This document shows positions 1 to 17,652 of a stretch of 64,000 nt of DNA, in pieces. Under the pieces are notes generated by a model. The model ran no database searches. It worked only from the letters and a program-made list of their open reading frames with translations, and had not been told where the DNA came from. Position 1 is the first letter of the stretch. Each line of letters begins with the position of its first letter. The position numbers and the translations under genes are program-made. This DNA comes from Rhabdophis nuchalis (Eukaryota; Chordata; Lepidosauria; Squamata; Natricidae), in the NCBI GenBank assembly GCA_039707465.1, contig CM077643.1:200781605-200845604 (forward strand), in the 5' to 3' direction.

Positions 1-520
1 ACTGTTCTTTGTGCTGTATCTTTGAAATGCAATAGATGTCATGCAGGCACACGTAGATTTAGGTATAGCATATATAGCATATTCTTGTATTGTGTAAGAC
101 ATATAGTAGTGTACCATTGGGAAATAACTCCTATTTGATTTTTAAAAAGCATTTTTACTTATCCTCTTACAATTTAGCAGCAAGCTAACAATCTTTGAAT
201 TTCACTGTACTCTGTTCAAATATTTTGATGAAATCCATTTTTGAGATGTATTAAATTTTGCAGCGGTCTAATTGTTGCTAATCTCTTGACATTTTTTAAA
301 ATCCAACTAAGTTTTAAACATTTGGTGCTCACGGGAACAAGGCCACAATCCTTGCTCTAGAGTACTCATGCAGCTGTTCCAGTTTTTCTCATTCCTAAAG
401 TCCCATTCTTCCAATTGCACTGTACAATAGTTTTTGTCTTTGCAACTTGCTGTAAGCATTTGTGTATTTTGGAGGAGGGATCCACAAAAGTCCCAGATAC
501 TGGGTTAGACAATTCGTGTC
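1..520 (-). other. HECW2: HECW2 3' UTR (partial)
   Basis: This is the sequence directly after the HECW2 stop codon on the minus strand. I see no AATAAA signal (TTTATT on the plus strand) here, so the 3' UTR probably continues beyond the left edge. It is AT-rich with no recognisable repeat. Confidence 0.75.
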
Positions 521-718
<198 letters not shown>

Positions 719-967
719 CTAATTTAGAAGTTAATTTATTATTAGATTAAAATATGAATTGTAAACACATTTATTAATATTTTTCTATGCCTCTGCCTAA
801 AAGCACTATATACTTGGTTTCTAATTGTTTGCACCTAAGTAGTAGCCAGTATGTAGAGTATTTTTAATTTAGATTTTTCGAAACCTTCGACAATGTTTTT
901 GCTTTTCAAAATTACTGGAATGGGGGAGGAAAGGAGATATATCATTAAAGAAATTAAAATAAGATTA

Positions 968-1283
968 AAAAGGTAATGCAGTCCCTGTGGATTTTATTCG
1001 CTAGTCGTTGCTGACTATAAGGGACAATGCTCATCTCTATTTGCCTTTGAGACAGTACTGTCATTGTGCCAGCACTGTCCAAAGGCTTGTCCACAGTCAT
1101 ATGGCCAGCATGGTGTCCTGGAGGGCTGTTACATTCCCACTAAAGTGGTTCCTATTTATCTATTTGCATTTGCATGCTTTCAAACTCACCCCATCATATG
1201 GCACTTGGGTCTCAAATCTGGGTTGTCAGCTTTCCAGCCAACAAGCCAAGGATCTTAACCACTGAGCCACTGCATGGTCCCAG
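968..1283 (-). mobile_element. Sauria-type tRNA SINE, diverged
   Basis: Read on the minus strand it begins with a tRNA-like head (TGGCTCAGTGG, 'taagat') and ends with the BovB-like tail near 968. It shares with the copy at 42634-42976 the blocks around 'gctagtcgttgctgac', 'tgctcatctct', 'gtcatatggccagcatg' and 'catttgcatgctttcaaac'. It is diverged and has indels. Sauria SINEs are known squamate repeats moved by BovB LINEs. Confidence 0.8.
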
Positions 1284-2960
1284 TTAAAATAAGAACTTTG
1301 CAATATTTTCAAGATTACAAATCATAGCTTTTCAGCAGCATGCCAAAAGCCGGCAGCATGCCAAACAGTGGAAGTTATCAGAACAAAAATAAAATTAGAC
1401 TTAATTTAACAGAGTTGCTATTACTTTATTAAAATACATTGTAAATTATTCATTTGGTGGATCTTAAAACAGAGGCAATATTGTTCTAGCCAATTCAATA
1501 CTCTCATGTTTGTGATATTTCAGAACACCAAATCTGCAAATCATCCAAATAAATTGTCTCTATTACAACTTTGGTAAAGTACTTGTGTTCTCAGGAGGGA
1601 AGACTATAGTAAGAATTCTCCTGGGTTACATTATATTTATTGATAATTCTCATTTTCCAATATGGTAACATACTTCCTTAGATAATAGATTTTTTATGAC
1701 CATGTCCATTAACTTTCCTTTTAAAATCACTCATTCATTCTTAGTTTCATCATAAAATGAAATTACTCTGGATCCAAAACCCAATATAACTTGCAAGAAG
1801 TTTCATGCACAGAGGTTCAAACTAATTACCCACAAACAAGAAGGGACTAAATTGGATAACATAAAGCAGCCTCACAGCTTGGTCTCATACTTGTCCATCT
1901 TCATCCTTATGAGTAATATTCATTTACCTATATATGCCCTCCCCCATTTTATCACCCTACGTATTTCAACATGGATGGAACATTCACCCTCATGGCTTCA
2001 GTGAGCTCAAAGTGCAGGAAGATAAGAAGGATCTATCTCAATTCTGTTTTCCTTTATATCTCAACTACAATAAGTTGAAAGTGAATTGTGCACATAGGAG
2101 CAAAACTGGTTTCCCATGACAGTAAAGCTTGAGCTTAATTGACCTGAGAAATGCTTAAGAAAGACTATAATCTTAATGTGTCTCAGCAGAACATAAACTA
2201 AGAATATATTTGTAGCTGAAAGTTCAGACAGGTTAGACGGTATTTTAAATCAGTCTCCAGCAACACAGCAGCAGATTCTTGGAGGGAGTTCTCCCTGCCT
2301 ACAAAAAAATGGGTAGCCAGACAGTCAGTACTAGGCAGCATCTGGAACTTGTACTATGGAGTGCTTGAAGAATTCTGTACATAATTACTATGGAATTGAA
2401 GAAAACTTTCTTTTCACCCAGCATAATGTTTATGATTAATCCTGTGTTTTATTTAAATATGTTTACATCTATACTTACACTTAAAAGCGCTTACATGCTT
2501 TTAAATGTTGTTAAGTCATGCTAAAATTATGAGTCCAGGTCAGCAGCAAAGTAAGGACATGTCAGAATTAAAAATTAATTAAATCTATTTTCAGGCATTC
2601 AATGTGTTAACATTTATTATGATCTACATTGGGGGGGGGGGGGGAGAGAATCAGGCTGTTTTATTTCACCTATTCTCAGAGGTATTATTATTTCTCAATC
2701 TGAGAGATAATGGGTATAAACACAAGAGATTTTCCAGCACACTTTAGATTAATAATAATAATAATAAATTAAATTTATACCCCGCCCTTCTCCTTGTTAG
2801 GACCCAGGGCGGCGCACAGGCATTATTAAAACCACAAAAATACAATAAATATCAATTTAAAATATATTAAATTAGATTAACCCGTGCTAAAACCCATGTT
2901 AAAAACCTTCCCAAATTATAATTTTTTTTTTTTTTTTTTTTTAAAGTCAGGAACAGGGGG

Positions 2961-3510
2961 CTATCCTAGGCCGGCTTGTTGAAATAAATACGTCTTAAGA
3001 CGTTGGCGGAAGAGACGGAGGTCCGAGATAGTGCGAAGGTCGGGGGGTAGGTCGTTCCAGAGGGCCGGGCCCGCCACAGAGAAGGCCCTTCCCCTGGGTG
3101 TCGCCAACCGGCATTGCCCCGTCGACGGCACCCGGAGAAGGCCCTCTCTGTGGGAGCGGATCGGACGAAGGGATGTATGGGGCAGGAGGCGGTCTCGTAT
3201 ATAGCTAGGCCCCGAGCCATGGAGCGATTTAAAGATGGTTGTCAACACCTTGAAGCGCACTCGAAAGGCCACAGGCAGCCAGTGCAGCTCGCGCAGGAGA
3301 GGTGTTACGTGGGTTTGCCTTGAGGCACCCATAATCACCCGCGCGGCCGCATTCTGTACTAACTGTAGCTTTCGAGTGCACCTCAAGGGAAGCCCCATGT
3401 AGAGAGCGTTACAGTAATCCAGCCGGGATGTCACAAGCGCTTGAGTGACTGTGCGAAGGGCTCCCCGGTCCAGTAAGGGGCGCAACTGGCGTATCAGGCG
3501 TACCTGATAG
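2961..3510 (-). pseudogene. LINE ORF2 C-terminal region, frameshifted
   Basis: This continues the LINE protein in a different frame: VTSRLDYCNALYMGLPLRC, LLRELHWLPVAFRVRFK, then ALWNDLPPDLRTISDLRLF near the end. These blocks are the standard C-terminus of CR1/L2-group ORF2 proteins. Only a shift near 3500-3520 separates it from the endonuclease/RT frame. Confidence 0.82.
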
Positions 3511-5719
3511 AACGCCCCCTGGCCACGGCCGCCACATGGTCCTCCATGGACAGCCGGGAATCCAGGAGGACACCCAAGTTGCGCGCCCTCTCCACGGGGG
3601 CCAGTTGTTCGCCCCCAATGGCCAGTGTTGGACTTAACTGGCTGAACCGGGGTGCCGGAAACCACAGCCACTCGGTCTTGGACGGGTTGAGTTTGAGTTT
3701 GTTACTACCCATCCAGATCCGTACGGCCTCTAGACACCGGGACAGCACTTCGACGGCATCGTTGGGGTGGTTTGGGGTGGATATGTACAACTGAGTGTCA
3801 TCAGCGTACAGATGGTATTCCACCCCAAAACCACGGATGATCTCGCCCAGCGGCTTCATATAGGTGTTGAACAGAAGGGGAGAGAGGACCGACCCCTGAG
3901 GGACCCCACATATGAGGGGCCTCGGGGACGACCTCTGCCCTCCTGCCAACACCCATTGCGACCGACCAGAGAGGTAGGATGAGAACCACCGTAGAACGGT
4001 GCCTCCCAACCCCAACCCCCCCAATCGGTGCAATAAGATACCATGGTCGATGGTATCAAAAGCCGCTGAGAGGTCTAATAGGACAAGGATAGAGGAACAA
4101 CCTCTATCCCGTGCCCTCCAGAGATCATCAACCAACGCGACCAATGCCGTCTCGGTGCTGTGACCGGGCTGGAAGCCGGACTGGCGCGGGTCTAGATAAT
4201 CAACTTCCTCCAGATGTCGGGGAAACTGTTGAGCCACCACACTCTCAACAACCTTCACTAAAAAGTGAAGGTTGGAGACGGGACGATAGCTCTCTAATAA
4301 AGCCGGGTCCAGGGATGGCTTCTTGAGGAGGGGCCTCACCACCGCCTCTTTCAAAACGGTGGGCAAGTACCCCTCACTCAGAGATGAATTCACAATGCCC
4401 TGGAGCCAGCCTCGTGTCACCTCCCAGGATGCCAGTACAAGCCAGGAGGGGCACGGGTCCAATAAACATGTGGTGGCTCTAAGGTTCCTCCGCAACCTGT
4501 CCATATCCTCGGTAGTAACAAAGTCGAACTCCTCCCAAGGTGTTATCTCAAGACCAGCACCGGACACCCCGACTGGGCCACTAGTGGAGGGCAACTCGTT
4601 CCGAATCTGAGTGATTTTGTCCTGCAGAAATACTCCAAATTCCTCTGCTCGACCCTGCAGAGGGGCTTCCCGCGGCCTCAAATGAAGGAGGGAGCGGGTT
4701 ACCCCAAACAGGGCGGCAGGGCGGTTTTCCGCGGACGCGATAAGGGTGGCACAATACTCACGTTTGGCCACTCTTAGCGCCACTAAGTAAGTCCTAATAT
4801 GGTCTCTCACTAGTGTTCGGTCAGCTTCGGATCGAGAAGATCTCCACCTACTCTCTAGGCGTCTCTTGCGGCGTTTCATCTCCCGAAGCTCCTCGGTAAA
4901 CCAAGGAGCCTGGGTGACTCGACGCCGCATGAGAGGCCGCAAGGGCGCGACTCGGTCCAAGGCCCCCGTGGCCGCACTATACCACGCGGCCACTAGGTCC
5001 TCAGTCGAGCCGCGGGGCAGGGATACAGGTACTGGCCCAAGCTCCCTCTGGAACCTTTCCGGGTCCATCAGGCGCCTGGGGCGGAACCAACTTGGTGTTT
5101 CCGGTTCCGCCTCCCCGCGGTGAGGTGTGACGGTTGGAAAGTCTATCCGAAGGAGAGAGTGATCTGTCCATGACAAGGGTAAGATGACTAAATCCCCTGT
5201 TCCGAGATCACTAATCCAGTGTCCAGAGACAAAAATCAGATCCAGCGTGTGTCCTCCCTCGTGAGTGGGGCCCTGAACTACTTGGGTCAGGTCCATGGCC
5301 GTCATGGAAGCCATGAACTCCCGAGCTACCTCGGATGTTTCGCCCGCCGATGGCAGGTTAAAGTCCCCCATGACTATAAGTCTGGGGGTCTCCACCGCCA
5401 TCGCGGCGATCACCTCGAGTAGCTCGGGCAGGGCTGCTGTTACATAGCGGGGAGCCAGGTATACAAGCAGCAAGCCCAACTGCCTCCCTAGGCCCCATTT
5501 CATGAAGAGGGACTCACAGCCGGTCGTCTGAGGCACAGTGGTCTCCTTCGGCTCCAGACTTTCCTTAACAATAACCGCCACCCCCCCACCCCTGCCTAGG
5601 CCGATGAAATGCACGGTAGCCTGGTGGGCACATTTCCACGAGGGGTAAACCCCCCTCGGGGCCCAACCAGGTTTCCGTAATTCCCACCAGGTCCGGGTCC
5701 CCCTCTGACACAAGGTCAT
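3494..5719 (-). pseudogene. LINE ORF2: endonuclease plus reverse transcriptase
   Basis: One open frame of 741 codons. The N-terminal part is an APE-type endonuclease: the GDFNLPS motif lies near residue 119 and SWTDHSLL near residue 183. The reverse transcriptase follows: LLKKPSLDP and YRPVSNL, then [13 protein letters not shown], then [17 protein letters not shown] and [10 protein letters not shown] (catalytic YADD) near residue 645. The first ~25 residues look out of frame: another frame gives ETWLGPEGG, the normal endonuclease start. One frameshift near 3500-3520 separates the C-terminal thumb region. The ORF is otherwise intact and so fairly young. Confidence 0.85.
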
Positions 5720-6797
5720 TTATGAGATTAACCACAATTTATATGCCAGGATATGACAAGATGCTGTTAAGGAAAAATAGAAGCACAAGTTTAGAGGCAT
5801 GCCTCAGGAAAGGGGATGAGAGAAAGAATCAGCCAAAGGCTTGCCGCTACTTGGTTAAAAGAAAAGAAAAGAAATCCAGTGCTGCCTAAGAAGCTCACTG
5901 CTGCCGTCCGCTCAACACATTATGGTATTTTGCAGAGCAGAACAATAGGATCTTTTTGGCTACACCTGACAGATATTCAAATTAGTAACTTAGAGGTAAC
6001 AGAGATTCAAGGACACAACTCTTGATAAACTAGTTTTTTACAGATATCAGAAAAGCAGTTACTAGAGCAGAATAGCAGCAACTATAAATGTACGAATGCA
6101 GCCATCTTTCTCTTCCAAATCTGCTGTTTTTTTCTCCTTGCTTGTGCATCCTGATACAGTGAGAGTCGGTTACTTCTCTGAGGAAGGGGCAGCTGATACT
6201 ATGCACTCATATTGTAATATAAGGCCATCATAATCATGGATATGACTGGACAATTTTCAACAAGTGCCATCATTGTGGACACTCCTAGTAAGAGATGTTT
6301 CTGCTTCTGACTTTGGTGCTTCTAGCTCTCACCAGCTCTATCCACTAAAAGCAGCATCTTCTGTTGGTACTAGTCGTATGGATTTCCCCCCACATCATTA
6401 GGTTTTCAATACTTGCTCAAAAAGTTTGCTTTCCACTTCTTTTAACAAACATTCATTCCTTGACGCAGACATATAATGCTATATTCTACCCAGGACCACA
6501 ATCAGGACAAGCACTGGGACTACAGTCGGATATTATACATCAATGGGAAAAGACAAAAACAGTGGGGGGGAAACAGGGCAGAAAGGAATTGTTTCAAAAC
6601 ACTGTTACTATGTTTCTATTTGATGTAGAAATTTGCTGAAAAGCAAGAGTGTTTTTTGGAGACAAAAATAAAATAAAAGTGGTTTTAAGCTTCACAATAA
6701 GCAAATCTAAGGAACAGGAAACAAATTATGCTGAATTCCTCAATTCTCTTTTATTTAAAGAAACCCAAAATTTTCTGTTTCCAGTGGATTTATTTTA

Positions 6798-6930
6798 CTT
6801 TACTTTACTTTAATCGAATTTGTATACCGCCCTATCTCCCCAAGGGGACTCAGAGCAGTGCACAGAAAATATAAAAAACATATACAAAACAATACAATAT
6901 ATAACAGTTTAAAACGGAATTAAATCGGGA
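6798..6930 (-). mobile_element. L2-like LINE 3'-end fragment
   Basis: It has the tail signature 'tataccgccctatctccccaaggggactcagagcag' in broken form, preceded by an (ACTTT)n-like tract. It is the reverse complement of the 3' end found at 2739-2960. The coding part is missing, as is usual for 5'-truncated copies. Confidence 0.75.
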
Positions 6931-6969
6931 TCTGTGCTAAAAAATTTAAACATTCTTAGAGTTACTTTA

Positions 6970-8920
<1,951 letters not shown>

Positions 8921-9489
8921 TTAATAACAATTAAGAGTATATTATTCAGGGCAATCTTGCTTTTAAAAAATAATGAGAAAATGTTAAACAATGAGAAAGT
9001 GAGCAATATTACAGATGTAGGCTCTATCATTTCCTAAATTAATCTATAGTATCTATATATGAGATTAATTCTCATTCCCTTGTTAGACTTTCAGGATGTA
9101 GTGTCATGTTTGGACATGAAACTTCACAAAAATGTACACGGGTTAAAACATGAGTTAAAAATTACTGATGATAGAAAAGTTGGAGGAATGATGGATATAC
9201 TCTCTAAGGAGAGTAAGATAAAGTGACAGAAAAACAGCCTCAGGAAATAATGGGGGAGTTGAATGCAAGGTTTTAAACAACCTAAGATAAAAGTATGGCC
9301 AAATAGTTTGGGATAATTCCTATCGTAGTATGTATCAAATCTATTTTTATTAACCAAAATATTTGAAAGTCTGTAATATAAATTAGTAAAGTGTTGAATA
9401 GAACATGGGAGATTATTGAATCAGAAGGAATCTCTTGAGTATATGAGTTTTCAGCTAGTACTGTAGAACATGAAATGACAAGTTTTCCT

Positions 9490-9665
9490 CTGCTAGAAGT
9501 CCTCAAAAATAGGCTGGATGGTTATTTATCAGAGATCCTGTGATAGATAACGATTGGGTTGGGAATATTTATTGTTGATTATTTTAATGGTTTTTTATGC
9601 TGTAAGGTGTCCTGAGTCACTTCATAGTGAGATGAGTAGCAAATAAATTGAATAATAAATCTATT
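9490..9665 (+). mobile_element. CR1/L2-group LINE 3'-end fragment, degraded
   Basis: It resembles the 3' UTR of CR1-group LINEs: 'aataggctggatggttattt atcagagatcctg' (broken here), then 'gtgtcctgagtcacttcatagtgag' and an AAATAAATTGAATAATAAAT tail. It is heavily diverged and the family is uncertain. Confidence 0.5.
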
Positions 9666-9681
9666 TTAAAATGCTCTAAAG

Positions 9682-9936
9682 CAGGGGTCCCCAACCCCGA
9701 GGTGGGGCCCACTATCAGCCCAAGGCCTGTTCAAAACTGGGCCGTGGGAGAGATGGGCAAGCATGTGCATGTGAAACTCCACTCTCATGAGCGTAGGGCA
9801 CTTGTGTTCATGTTTAAAGCTCCATTCATGTGAATGGAGGGTATGTGCAGCTGTCACTCGCACAAATAGAGCTGTGCACAGACATGCATGCCCCTTCTGG
9901 GTCCGGCCACCAAGCTGGAAAGATTGGGGACCATTG
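9682..9936. mobile_element. hAT (Charlie-like) MITE
   Basis: The ends are CAGGGGTCCCCAACCCC and GATTGGGGACCATTG. The flanking 8-mers ctctaaag (9674-9681) and ctctaggg (9937-9944) share 6 of 8 bases and are a decayed target duplication. The interior contains a GC-rich 'gggccgtgggagagatggg' stretch and no ORF of note. Confidence 0.75.
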
Positions 9937-9949
9937 CTCTAGGGGAGCC

Positions 9950-10005
9950 TCTAGGTTGGATTAGATGACCTCTACAGCACTTTCAAACTCTATGGTTTTA
10001 TGATT
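9950..10005 (+). mobile_element. CR1 LINE 3'-terminal fragment
   Basis: The run 'ggttggattagatgacctct' followed by 'aactctatggttttatgatt' is the classic 3' end of amniote CR1 elements. Only the last ~55 bp is present. Confidence 0.7.
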
Positions 10006-10566
10006 TAGTCTTTCCAAACATTATATAAATATATAAATACATAGGTGAACATTCAAAGAATTATATTCAACATACTCCTCTTTGCCACAAAAAGATATTT
10101 TGGACCTGTTTTTTGAATGTCAATCTAAATAACAAATACAATAAATGCTGCATGAGAAGACATTTTTGTAATAGTGGTGCAAGGAAACATATAAAATGAA
10201 ATAAAATAAAATATATCATATGAAATCATTTTTAAAGTAAAATATATCTAAAATTCTACTGAACCCAAGCAATTTATTTGAATCCCAAATCTGTTTACAT
10301 TTACTTTAAAACATGGATACTTTTATTTCTATTTATTTTCTTTTAATTATTGTCTGTGTCCGCACCAACAAGACTTTTTACAAAACATGTAAGCATGTTT
10401 CAACTTGCTTCCAGAAATAAAGTCCAAGTACCAATTAATTGAGTTCTTAACTCTCACTGAAACTTCTGTGAAGTCTCATTTCATTGAAAAGTCTCTTTTC
10501 TCCCAACTTTTGCAATCTTTACTATCTGTTATAAATGAAAAACCAGGGTATCTTCGTATCTTAGAC

Positions 10567-10700
10567 CAGGAGCGTCAAACTCACATCATCACAGCAGCAT
10601 CACGTGATGTATCAGGATTTCCCCCCCTTTGCTAAACTGGGTGTGGGCATGGCCAGCATGTGATGCATCCAGCCCATGGGCCGCGAGTTTGACAGCCCTG
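10567..10700. mobile_element. hAT MITE, GTCAAACTC family, copy 1
   Basis: The ends are CAGGAGCGTCAAACTC and GAGTTTGACAGCCCTG. Perfect 8-bp target duplications TCTTAGAC lie at 10559-10566 and 10701-10708. At 134 bp it is non-autonomous. Relatives lie at 11512, 29962, 41270 and 50434. Confidence 0.9.
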
Positions 10701-10979
10701 TCTTAGACTAACTTACTTGATCTCACATATTGCTAGTCATGCTGTTTTGGATTTTACCTCTTTTATCAAATGAAAGGATTGCCCATTCCAAAATGGGAAA
10801 ATCTAAAGACGGCTGAAAACTTAACGTAAGACCATATGTTTGTGAAATTATACTGCAAATTAAAATAGTTTCTGGGATTCATCTAAAATAAAAACAAACT
10901 AAACAATCACACTTTTATTTAATTCTATTTATGATCGCTCAGGATAACTACAATCAACAATGGATGTATGTGTATTTTA

Positions 10980-11105
<126 letters not shown>

Positions 11106-11511
11106 CTAGGAGAGAATATATATTCAATATGTATCCTTTGCTGTTTTTATTTCTGCCAATTATTATATAGGGTCCATAATTCATAATACTGTAATTTTTG
11201 GTTCAACATTTAGATATAGCCACTAAATTTGAAAGAAAAGTATTTCCCTCATTTTCTAGTATATTTTTAAAATGTAAGCAGAGCATTAGAAAGCATATTC
11301 ATACCACAAATAATATGTGGAAATATCTCCAAGATCAAATTTTAGATGTTCAGCAGAATTTGTTCCACTGAAGTTAGACAGATACCCAAAAATCTATCAA
11401 TATACTGTATACTTGCAGGAATTGTGATTCTTGAGCCTAAGGCTGATTTACTGCCAGGAATATTCAATAGCTTTTTCTTTTTACATCCGCTGTGATGACA
11501 ACCATCTAGAA

Positions 11512-11633
11512 CACATGTGTCAAACTCCAGCATCACGTTGCCATCTCATGACGTTTTTTCCCTTCGCGGAGCTGGGGGGGCTTGGTCTTCCCATGACGCA
11601 TCCAGCCCGCTGGCTGCTAGTTTGACACTCCTG
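11512..11633. mobile_element. hAT MITE, GTCAAACTC family, copy 2
   Basis: The ends are CACATGTGTCAAACTC and AGTTTGACACTCCTG. Perfect 8-bp target duplications ATCTAGAA lie at 11504-11511 and 11634-11641. Length is 122 bp. It lies in the HECW2 intron 11106-12150, which otherwise shows nothing I recognise. Confidence 0.9.
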
Positions 11634-12114
11634 ATCTAGAAAGTCACACCAATGAATTGTGATAGTTCTTCAGGCTTGAGCCAGACATTTTCCAAGCCCT
11701 ATTTGGAAATGCCAGATTGAATGATGGGAACCGGTTGCATGAAAAGTATTTGCTCTGCACTTAAAAAATAGGTTCTCTCATCATGCAGCTTGTGCCCCAA
11801 GTGAATGATTTGCAGGGGGGAGGGGGGGAGTTGAACTTGAAAACAACTGAAAGTCTAGTTAAAATGTGCAACTTCAAAATGCAGCATAATTATGCTGTCA
11901 ACACTAACTGGTTACCATCTTCATGTGTAGGAATTATTACATTATAACGAGCAACTCTAGTTGCCTGACTTTGGTGACATTAATGACAAATCCTGAGTGG
12001 AACAACTTCAGAGGCAATACAGTGGTTTCCAAAAATGATTTAAACAGTTGCAGGATAGGAAATAATTATGAATCATAGATAATCCTAATACATGCCAAAT
12101 GCTCTAGGCACTTA

Positions 12115-12309
<195 letters not shown>

Positions 12310-13136
12310 TTACCACCAATATATTATAAAGCAGGATCTATTGCAAAGAGAAATTTTAATGTATCAAAGTGGTCTAATTCCCCAAATGACTGATAAAATT
12401 CTTCTGAAGTGGTCAAATTTGGTCTATATAGAAAGAGCTATTTTGGAGTTAATGGCACCAAGTACAAAACCTGAAAGCATCAAAAGGGGAAATACAAAGA
12501 AGGCATTCTAGAAAAGGGATTTTAGCAGCACCTCCTAATGTACATATTAGAACAAGAATTCATGTATAATGAAGAATTCTTATCCCAAGAGATTTAAAGC
12601 ATAGTATAACGTCTAGATGCCAGATGCTTGCCAGCACTGCTATCCGTAGGAAACAGCTTCCACCCACCACCCACCACCCATATTCCAAATTGTCTCTGTT
12701 TTGGAATTAGCTTGATTACAGCACCGAAGTCTCCTTGTCCTGGAGGACTTCTGGATCTATACTGAATTGGCCCAGTCAGGAGCAGTTCAGGATTATTTAT
12801 CCCAATTACTTTTTGATTCCATACCCACAGCAGGACACACTTAGATTTGGGTTTTGTTTAGGTACCAATTATGGTCATAAATTGAGCACTACCTTTATTC
12901 TACAATTTTAAATAGTGGCTTTTGGGCAAAATAAGCAATGTACCAAAGCAATATGTAAATGATGCTTTATCTGAAGGTTTTGGTGTTCTCTGAGCTTAGT
13001 TGTATCCTTGCACATATTTGTAAGCAAACAGCAAAGCTTGGAGGACACCAGGAACAATACAGTTCAACCCTAAGATACCTATATTCTCTTCTATTGGAAC
13101 TTTATCTTGAAGCAAGATGATCCAGGAAGAGAATTA

Positions 13137-13349
<213 letters not shown>

Positions 13350-14088
13350 TTAGAGGATTAAAAATGACCCAGATTATGGCGATGAAGAGCAGATGAATAT
13401 GTGCTACCAAGTCTGTTTCAACTCTTAATAACCACATATGGATTTCTTCAAGATGGTTCTATCCATGGTGGTTTTTTTGGTAAAAAATAGTTGTTTACCA
13501 CTGCTTTCTCCTGTGTATTATGAAATGAAACCTTTGCCTTTACCACTAAAGACATCTTCTGCCTCCAACGTCTTCCTATGTTACTGCTGCCAATATTGGA
13601 GCTTTCTTGCTTTGGCTAGACAGGTTGAGATGATTCATAGCTTGAATGACTATGCTGAGGCTGCATACTCTTTGCATACACCCAGCATTGTTTATTCAAC
13701 CCTTTTAGGAACAACCTCACACCACCTTAGAGGCAGCATAGCAGGACTACAGCAGGGTAGATAGGTTATTCATTCAATAATAAGGAGAACAAAGAAGAAA
13801 ATCTGTACAATTCTTACTACTGGAGTTTTTTGTCTTCTTCCATACATATGCATACATGTTCATTCATTCATTGGCACATCTTAAAATCACAAATAAAAAT
13901 CCTAAACCTACCAATAAAAAACTTCATTTCCATTTTACTAAGAAAGTGTTACATTTTTTTCCCACTTTTCGGCACCAATTAAAGGGAAATACCTTTCAAC
14001 ACAATAATTAAACAGCAACTGGAATATCCTAGAACTACATGATGCTAAATGTGGATACCTTGCAAACTATCTGCTCAATATTATACTA

Positions 14089-14185
14089 CAGGGGTGTCCA
14101 AACTTGGGAACTTTAAGACTTGTGGACTTCAACTCCCAGAGTTGAAGTCCACAAGTCTTAAAGTTCCCAAGTTTGGACACCCCTG
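14089..14185. mobile_element. Perfect-palindrome hAT MITE
   Basis: Two 47-base arms that are exact reverse complements are separated by 3 bases (CCA at 14136-14138). The ends are CAGGGGTGTCC and GGACACCCCTG. Perfect 8-bp target duplications TTATACTA lie at 14081-14088 and 14186-14193. The hAT-like ends and 8-bp duplication identify the class. Perfect arms suggest recent insertion or gene-conversion-like repair. Confidence 0.95.
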
Positions 14186-14485
14186 TTATACTACATCAGA
14201 ATAACACGTATCTTTGAATTTAGTTCATCCTCTAATAAATGATTTCTGAAGCAAAAAGGACAAATTTATCAAAAATAGGAAAATAGAAGGGTATTTCATT
14301 TCTGCCTCCAAAATAGTTTTCTTGATCAGTGCATTAAGTATAAATGTGGTTTGTGATTTTAAAAAAAAACTTATATTATTATTTAATAGACATAAAGCAG
14401 TTTATTACAAATATGACTTGCATCCAGATATGTAAAAATAAATTTCTTTCCATATAGCAATAACCCTGTCAAATTGCTCTACTCA

Positions 14486-16512
<2,027 letters not shown>

Positions 16513-17652
16513 TTAAAAAAGAAAATTAAAAACACAGAAATATTTTCCTCAGAGTATTAATGATTCACTCCCTCCCCCACACATTCAATAATTTCAAATC
16601 CTTTCAATCATCTCTGTGTAGCTTCTGAACATTTCATTTAATAACCACTTATACAGCTTTGAATGCTACTAAGGTAGTTAGTAGTACGCTACCTTAGCAA
16701 CATTCAAAGCACTGATTTCTATTTCAGTATGTATGAAAATGTAGATTTATTATTTTGCATTCACCCAGACATAATTGTATTTCTGATTTAAAGGCACAGA
16801 TTATGCAAAATTTCCAATTAAATAGCTTGCAATAGATAGGTTTATGTCAACTGTACTTCATTCCAATCCTGAAATGAGTGAATCTTTATTCTTTATTCTA
16901 TATTTATTCTATATAGAAGTTTAATTTTCTTTAGTTCAGGTGCTATTGTAGAATAGAAGCTAGTATCTTCAATGTAGTAAATATAGGCATAACATGATAG
17001 GAAAACAGTGAGAAAATTAAAGCTGTTCTTTTTTTCTGGAGAAAATATTTATCTGTTTTGCTTTAGCTTTCTCACGCACACCCAACAACTGTTTAAATCA
17101 TTATGTAATATAATAAATCTTTTATAAAAGCCAAATCTGTCAGTCAGATAAGAATTCATTGTAATAAATACAGTATTTTCTCCATCTATTTGATATTTAG
17201 CTGTTCAGTCTCCTTCTAGATTTGTTCTTGCCCAATGAGTAATCTATAAGCAAGCCATTACCACAGAGAGCAAGTTATTGGACAAGTATGTATGACAACA
17301 TATTTGATGTGTTCTGCTCTTATGACAGGGACATCTTTTGGTGAGATGATGCTCTGGATATAATGTTTTAAGTAGATATTTTTACCAATATTTCTCAAGT
17401 ACTTTTTTAATTTGAAAAATAAAATGCTTGATCATCTCTTAAGAAGAAAGAGTGATGCACTCTGCCTAAAAGTGGTGACTAAAAATTTAGTTTGAGCTCT
17501 TACTTTTCTATTTTCTGTTTTTTTTTCTTTGGAGTGTTGTATTTTATTAAAATAATTACAGTTCATTTACTATGTTTGCTTATAATGGCCAATCATTGTG
17601 AAATGTTAGAAATTAAATGAAACTCATTTCCCAGATGAAAGTTAAGTGGATA

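Larger units (their letters stand above)
2739..5720 (-). mobile_element. L2-like (CR1/L2 superfamily) LINE, nearly complete ORF2
   Basis: A non-LTR retrotransposon read right to left. The 3' tail (2739-2960) has the GCCGCCCTGGGTCC...GGAGAAGGGCGGGGTATAAAT motif split by a short spacer, then an (ATT)n tract. A second copy lies on the plus strand at 58012-60903, and several 3'-end fragments of the same family are scattered in the window. The 5' end near 5720 appears truncated, with no recognisable 5' UTR. I cannot separate L2, L3 and related CR1-group clades by eye. Confidence 0.88.

Noticed and set aside
3114..5422. Plus-strand ORFs of 60-95 codons across the L2-like LINE
   Set aside because: They are shadows of the minus-strand ORF2 in GC-rich sequence.
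13438..13764. 108-codon plus-strand ORF in a HECW2 intron
   Set aside because: There are no domain features, no splice context and no similarity I recognise; the length is expected by chance.
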